Assembly: GCF_000820145.1 (NCBI RefSeq)
Contig: NZ_CDBW01000032.1
Span: 124,001 to 188,000, forward strand
DNA length: 64,000 nt
Direction: 5' to 3'
Origin: Aeromonas sobria
Lineage (GTDB): Bacteria > Pseudomonadota > Gammaproteobacteria > Enterobacterales > Aeromonadaceae
Both the position numbers and the translations under genes were made by a program. Under the pieces are notes generated by a model that worked only from the letters and a program-made list of their open reading frames with translations, was not told the DNA's origin and searched no databases. This document shows positions 60,787-64,000 of the stretch, one piece after another (within the stretch, counting starts at the first letter, position 1; the number at the start of each line of letters is the position of its first letter).

Positions 60787-60970
60787 CACTGCCGCCCCAT
60801 GAACAGTTGGCAACAGAAACAGAAGAAAACATGCGGCAATTATGGCGATTTATCCTGCCGCCTCATCAGCCGCTGGCAATAGAAAAAACATGAAGCCATT
60901 TATGGCATTTTGCACTGCCGCCTCATCATCAGCAGCTGGCAACAGGAGATAACATGAAGCATTTTATGGA
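60787..60970 (+). repeat. Three imperfect tandem repeats containing the hydrolase start region
   Basis: Units of about 60-66 bp. CTGCCGCC occurs at 60789, 60855 and 60915; a TGGCAA(C/T)AG block and then an ATG follow in each (ATG at 60831, 60890 and 60954). The third ATG starts the alpha/beta hydrolase; the first two open short frames of 20 and 18 codons. The ribosome-site region and first codons thus appear to have been duplicated twice and then diverged. Confidence 0.75.
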
Positions 60971-61754
60971 GATAGCGGGCCGCCGGATGGCCTATCTGGA
61001 TGAAGGGCAGGGCCCGGTGCTGCTGTTTGGCCACAGTTACCTGTGGGACAGCGCCATGTGGGCGCCGCAAATCGAGGCGCTCAAGGGCAGCTATCGCTGC
61101 ATCGTGCCCGAGCTGTGGGGCCACGGTGATTCCGACCTGCTCCCCGAAGGTGGCTGCACCCTGGCAACCCTGGCGCGCGATCATCTGGCGCTGCTCGATG
61201 CCCTCGGGGTCGATGAGTTCGTGCTGGTGGGCCTCTCCATCGGTGGCATGTGGGGCGTGGAGCTGGCGCGCATGGCACCAGCTCGCCTCAAGGGACTGGT
61301 GCTGATGGACAGCTTTGTCGGCCTCGAGCCCCAGATCACCTGCGAGCGCTATCTCGGCATGCTGGCGATGATCGAGCAGCACGGCACTGTGCCGACGCCC
61401 ATCATCGAACAGGCGGCCCCGATCTTCTTTGCCAACCAGCCCGATGCTACCTTGCTGGCGGATTTCAAGGCGCGCTTGGCCGCCTGGCCTGCCGAGAAGA
61501 TTGCCGCCATGGTGGCGGTGGGGCGCAGCTTTGTCACCCGTGAGGATCGCATCGAGTGGCTGGAAGAGATCACCGTGCCTGCGCTGGTGATGACTGGTTG
61601 CGAGGACAAGGCCCGTCCGGTGCTGGAGGGCTATCTGATGGCCGAGGTGCTGGCTTGCCGGTTTAAAGAGATCCCGGCTGCCGGTCATATCTCGACCCTG
61701 GAAAATCCCGCCTTCGTCAATCAGGCGCTGGCCGAGTTTCTGAGCGCGCTGTAA
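60954..61754 (+). CDS. Alpha/beta-fold hydrolase
   Basis: 266-residue soluble alpha/beta hydrolase. The oxyanion region LLFGHSYLWDSAMW, the nucleophile elbow GLSIGGMWG (Ser near residue 97), acid in MTGCEDKARP, and His in AAGHISTLENP complete the triad. Substrate unknown; similar enzymes act on esters or C-C bonds of small acids. ACAGGAGATAAC ribosome site. The upstream tandem copies of its initiation region are unusual (see the repeat entry). Confidence 0.85.
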   Translation: MKHFMEIAGRRMAYLDEGQGPVLLFGHSYLWDSAMWAPQIEALKGSYRCIVPELWGHGDSDLLPEGGCTLATLARDHLALLDALGVDEFVLVGLSIGGMWGVELARMAPARLKGLVLMDSFVGLEPQITCERYLGMLAMIEQHGTVPTPIIEQAAPIFFANQPDATLLADFKARLAAWPAEKIAAMVAVGRSFVTREDRIEWLEEITVPALVMTGCEDKARPVLEGYLMAEVLACRFKEIPAAGHISTLENPAFVNQALAEFLSAL

Positions 61755-61771
61755 GCCAGACGCAAGGGATG

Positions 61772-61800
61772 AAAAAGGGATCCAATGGCTCCCTTTTTGC
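61772..61800. terminator. Terminator between the hydrolase and MipA/OmpV genes
   Basis: AAAAAGGGA (61772-61780) and TCCCTTTTT (61790-61798) with a 9-nt loop. Serves the plus strand and, by symmetry, probably the converging gene. Confidence 0.75.
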
Positions 61801-61862
61801 TCTTTTGCTTTAGGTGCTGCGTTGGCCTGCTCAGAGCGGCGCGCCGGTCAGCTGACATGGCG

Positions 61863-62669
61863 TTACCAGATATAGCCCAGCGCAAAACCGGCATAGAGCT
61901 CGCCATCGTGCTGGACGATGGGGCTGTTTTTGATGTCCCGATCATACAATTCGTAGTTCATGGCAAACATGCCAATCCAGTTGGGGCTGAAGCGGTAGCT
62001 GGTGATCAGCGCCGCCATCGGAGAGAGGGTGGTGCCGGTATCCCAAGCGGGTCGCTGGGCGTTCGCTTCGCTCCCGGATATGCCGCCGAAGTAGTAGTTG
62101 GCCATCTTGTCGCTGCGCAGCATCAGTCCCATGCCCGGCATGATCAGCAGATTGTCGCGCAGGATGGGGAAATCGGCCCACAGCAGCAGCTCCTGCCCCT
62201 TGCTGCGGCCGGTGACGTCACTGTTGGCGCGGATGGTCAGCAGAGCATAGGGGGTGACGATATTGCCGCCAATCCCCCCTTCCAGCTGCCACTTGCGTTC
62301 CTCCATGCCGCTGAAGGCGGGTGAGTCTTCGGGATCCAGATTGCCAAAACGCACCCGGCCATAGCCATAGAGGGCGACCTTCTCATCCTTGTGGAAGTAG
62401 TAGCGTGCCCGATCCCCGAGAAACATGAAGTCGTCGCCGAAGTAGATAAAGCCGGGGATGGCGTAGATGGCGCTGTCCTGTGCCTCATAGCGGGCCTGAC
62501 CCCCGAGTACGGTGGCGCCCACCACCAGTCCTTGCGGCACCGGACTGGTTGGGCTGTCACTGGCCAGCATATCGACCGAGCCGAGATCGATCTCGGCCTG
62601 TGCCGGGGTCACGGTTGCGAGGGTCAGGGCCATCAGCCCGCCAAGGGTGATGCGACGTGAAAGGGTCAT
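61863..62669 (-). CDS. MipA/OmpV family outer membrane protein
   Basis: 268-residue outer membrane beta-barrel. Signal peptide about residues 1-25 (VTPAQA-EIDL). Alternating aromatic strands throughout; GLVVGATVLGGQARYEAQDSAIYAIPGFIYFGDDFMF is the family's opening, and the C-terminus LYAGFALGYIW ends in an aromatic residue as required for barrel assembly. Relatives are scaffolds for murein enzymes (MipA) or osmoregulated porin-like proteins (OmpV). Specific role here unknown. Confidence 0.88.
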   Translation of the reverse strand: MTLSRRITLGGLMALTLATVTPAQAEIDLGSVDMLASDSPTSPVPQGLVVGATVLGGQARYEAQDSAIYAIPGFIYFGDDFMFLGDRARYYFHKDEKVALYGYGRVRFGNLDPEDSPAFSGMEERKWQLEGGIGGNIVTPYALLTIRANSDVTGRSKGQELLLWADFPILRDNLLIMPGMGLMLRSDKMANYYFGGISGSEANAQRPAWDTGTTLSPMAALITSYRFSPNWIGMFAMNYELYDRDIKNSPIVQHDGELYAGFALGYIW

Positions 62670-62717
62670 AGGCGCTCTCTTGTGGTCAGTGGCTGAATGA
62701 GTGGCCGCAGTGGCCGA

Positions 62718-63788
62718 TTATTTGACGGCATGGGTGCTTTCCTCTCGCTTGGGCCAGGCGTTGATCACCGCCTTGACCAGAGTGGCGAGGGGAATGGCGA
62801 AGAAGACTCCCCAGAATCCCCACAAGCCGCCAAACACCAGCACGGCGATGATGATGGCCACCGGATGGAGGTTGACCGCCTCGGAGAAGAGTACCGGCAC
62901 CAACAGGTTGCCGTCGAGGGCCTGGATCACCAGATAGGCCACCATCAGCCAGGCGAACTCGGGGGTGAGCCCCCACTGGAACAGGGCCACCATGGCCACT
63001 GGCACCGTCACCACGGCGGCACCGATATAGGGGATCAGCACCGAGAAGCCGACGGCCACCGCCAGCAGCACCGAGTAGCGCAGTCCCATCAGCGCAAAGG
63101 GGATATAAGTGGCAATCCCGACGATGAGGATCTCTATCACCTTGCCACGGATGTAGTTGATGATCTGGTTATTCATCTCCACCCAGACCCGGTTGACCAG
63201 GGTGCGGTTGCGCGGCAGAAAGCGGCGCAGGCTGCCCATCAGTACCCGCTTGTCTTTGAGCATGAAAAAGACCATCAGCGGCACTAGGATCAGGTAGATC
63301 ATGATGGCGACCACGTTGACCAGCGAGCTGAGGGAGGCGCTCACCAGATGCTCGCCGCCACTGAGGATGCGCTGGCGGATATTGTCGATGACGGTCTCCA
63401 CCAGACTGACATCAATCAGTTCGGGGTATTTGTCCGGCAGGGTGCGCACATAATCCTGGGCGTGGGTCAGCATGGCCGGCGCCTCTTTGGCCAGATTAAT
63501 CCCCTGACTTACCAGCGTCGGAATAAGACCCAGCAAGGAGGCTACCGCCACCGCAATAAAGAGCAGCAGGATGACGCTGGTGGCCAGGGTGCGTGACAGC
63601 CCCGCTTTTTGCAGCCGGGCGACCGGCCACTCCAGCAGATAGGCCATCACCAGCGCCACCAGCAGGGGGGCCAACAGATCGCCAAACAGCCAGATGATGG
63701 TGAAGCAGAACACCAGCAACAGGAAAAGGGTAACGGCATCGGGATCGGAGAAACGGGTCTGATACCAGCGCTTCAATACTTCTAACAT
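62718..63788 (-). CDS. perM: AI-2E family permease, PerM-like
   Basis: 356-residue inner membrane protein of the AI-2E exporter/PerM family, close to E. coli PerM in length. Paired helices near residues 18-55 and 65-90, a soluble-looking segment 100-160 (TLPDKYPELIDVSLVETVID), then four or more helices including VGFSVLIPYIGAAVVTVPVAMVAL. The transported substrate is not known for this branch. It starts 25 nt after a TusA-like gene, probably cotranscribed. Confidence 0.85.
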   Translation of the reverse strand: MLEVLKRWYQTRFSDPDAVTLFLLLVFCFTIIWLFGDLLAPLLVALVMAYLLEWPVARLQKAGLSRTLATSVILLLFIAVAVASLLGLIPTLVSQGINLAKEAPAMLTHAQDYVRTLPDKYPELIDVSLVETVIDNIRQRILSGGEHLVSASLSSLVNVVAIMIYLILVPLMVFFMLKDKRVLMGSLRRFLPRNRTLVNRVWVEMNNQIINYIRGKVIEILIVGIATYIPFALMGLRYSVLLAVAVGFSVLIPYIGAAVVTVPVAMVALFQWGLTPEFAWLMVAYLVIQALDGNLLVPVLFSEAVNLHPVAIIIAVLVFGGLWGFWGVFFAIPLATLVKAVINAWPKREESTHAVK

Positions 63789-63813
63789 GACTGCATCCTT
63801 ACATCACTGGGGC

Positions 63814-64000
63814 TCAAGATGGCTGTTTTGCCCCGACAACCAACTGCAAAGAGAGGGTATTGTCCGCTTCTTGCTGCATCTCGACATAGTGGCCCTGACG
63901 CTGCAGATAGACCGGAATATCCTGCCGGGAGCCCGCATCGGCCAACCGGATGGTGACGGTTTGACCGCTTTTGGCATCCTTTAACCAGAGCTTGAGCCGG
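63814..64000 (-). CDS. TusA-like sulfurtransferase family protein, C-terminal part
   Basis: The open frame enters from the right edge and ends with TGA at 63814-63816; 62 codons are visible. The sequence TIRLADAGSRQDIPVYLQRQ followed by GHYVEM matches the second half of the TusA/SirA fold (the DIPxYxxxxGH region). The N-terminal Cys-Pro motif that would confirm it lies outside. Upstream of perM on the same strand. Confidence 0.6.
   Translation of the reverse strand, partial: RLKLWLKDAKSGQTVTIRLADAGSRQDIPVYLQRQGHYVEMQQEADNTLSLQLVVGAKQPS

Noticed and set aside
60787..60970. CRISPR array
   Set aside because: The three units are imperfect along their whole length, with no constant repeat and unique spacer pattern, and no cas genes are present.

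Overview
The window is a contiguous piece of a gammaproteobacterial chromosome, and the gene content points to Aeromonas. The signs are tandem polar flagellins followed by flaG-flaH-flaJ and a Maf protein, a pseudaminic-acid-type flagellin glycan locus, the Aeromonas kexin-like serine protease paired with its ORF2 chaperone, 6S RNA next to zapA, and high-GC core genes. Composition is uneven. By hand count 40 of 60 bases are G/C at 24001-24060, but only 15 of 60 at 8341-8400 and 19 of 60 at 34201-34260, so two stretches look acquired: the glycan cassette and one large NTPase gene.

Layout. 1-6553: end of flagellin FlaA, then a FlaB-FlaG-FlaH-FlaJ-FliT-like-Maf1 run behind a sigma-28-type promoter. 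6555-15862: sugar cassette with PseB, PseC and PseI, two methyltransferases, a Nudix protein, a HAD phosphatase, a HemL-like aminotransferase, an SpsF-like cytidylyltransferase and an aldo/keto reductase. No PseG, PseH or classical PseF lies in the window. 15910-19421: btuF, cbiB, mtnN and suhB. 19621-22370: an unknown protein, a glutathione transferase and EmrD. 22499-26628: 6S RNA, zapA, ygfB, ubiH and ubiI, with no pepP. 27045-31791: glycine cleavage genes gcvT, gcvH and gcvP, with a terminator and a structured leader between gcvH and gcvP.

32036-36352 is a single AT-rich gene of 1438 codons. It has an N-terminal NACHT/STAND NTPase, a long middle region and a C-terminal segment resembling a PD-(D/E)XK nuclease, and an IS5-type transposase fossil lies just beyond it. 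It is the best candidate for an undescribed, probably anti-phage, system. 36833-41251: arsenic operon arsR-arsD-arsA-acr3-arsC. 41275-47190: aroP, a small membrane protein, and the divergent ppsR/ppsA pair. 47208-50950: serine protease with its chaperone, and an orphan MetQ-like binding protein. 51034-54357: yejM, yejL and yejK. 54423-59834: maltose transporter malE-malF-malG-malK in one direction, with intercistronic hairpins. 59877-64000: ppk2, an alpha/beta hydrolase whose translation-start region is present in three tandem imperfect copies, a MipA/OmpV protein, a PerM-type permease and the end of a TusA-like gene.

How genes work together. FlaA/FlaB are built with FlaG, FlaH and FlaJ and probably glycosylated by Maf1 using a CMP-nonulosonate from the adjacent cassette. 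BtuF and CbiB link cobalamin uptake to corrinoid salvage. ZapA, ygfB and the two ubi hydroxylases form the usual divergent core block. PpsR controls PpsA. ArsA/ArsD drive Acr3 efflux after ArsC reduction. MalE-F-G-K form a complete maltose ABC importer. All calls come from reading the sequence; no database search was possible.
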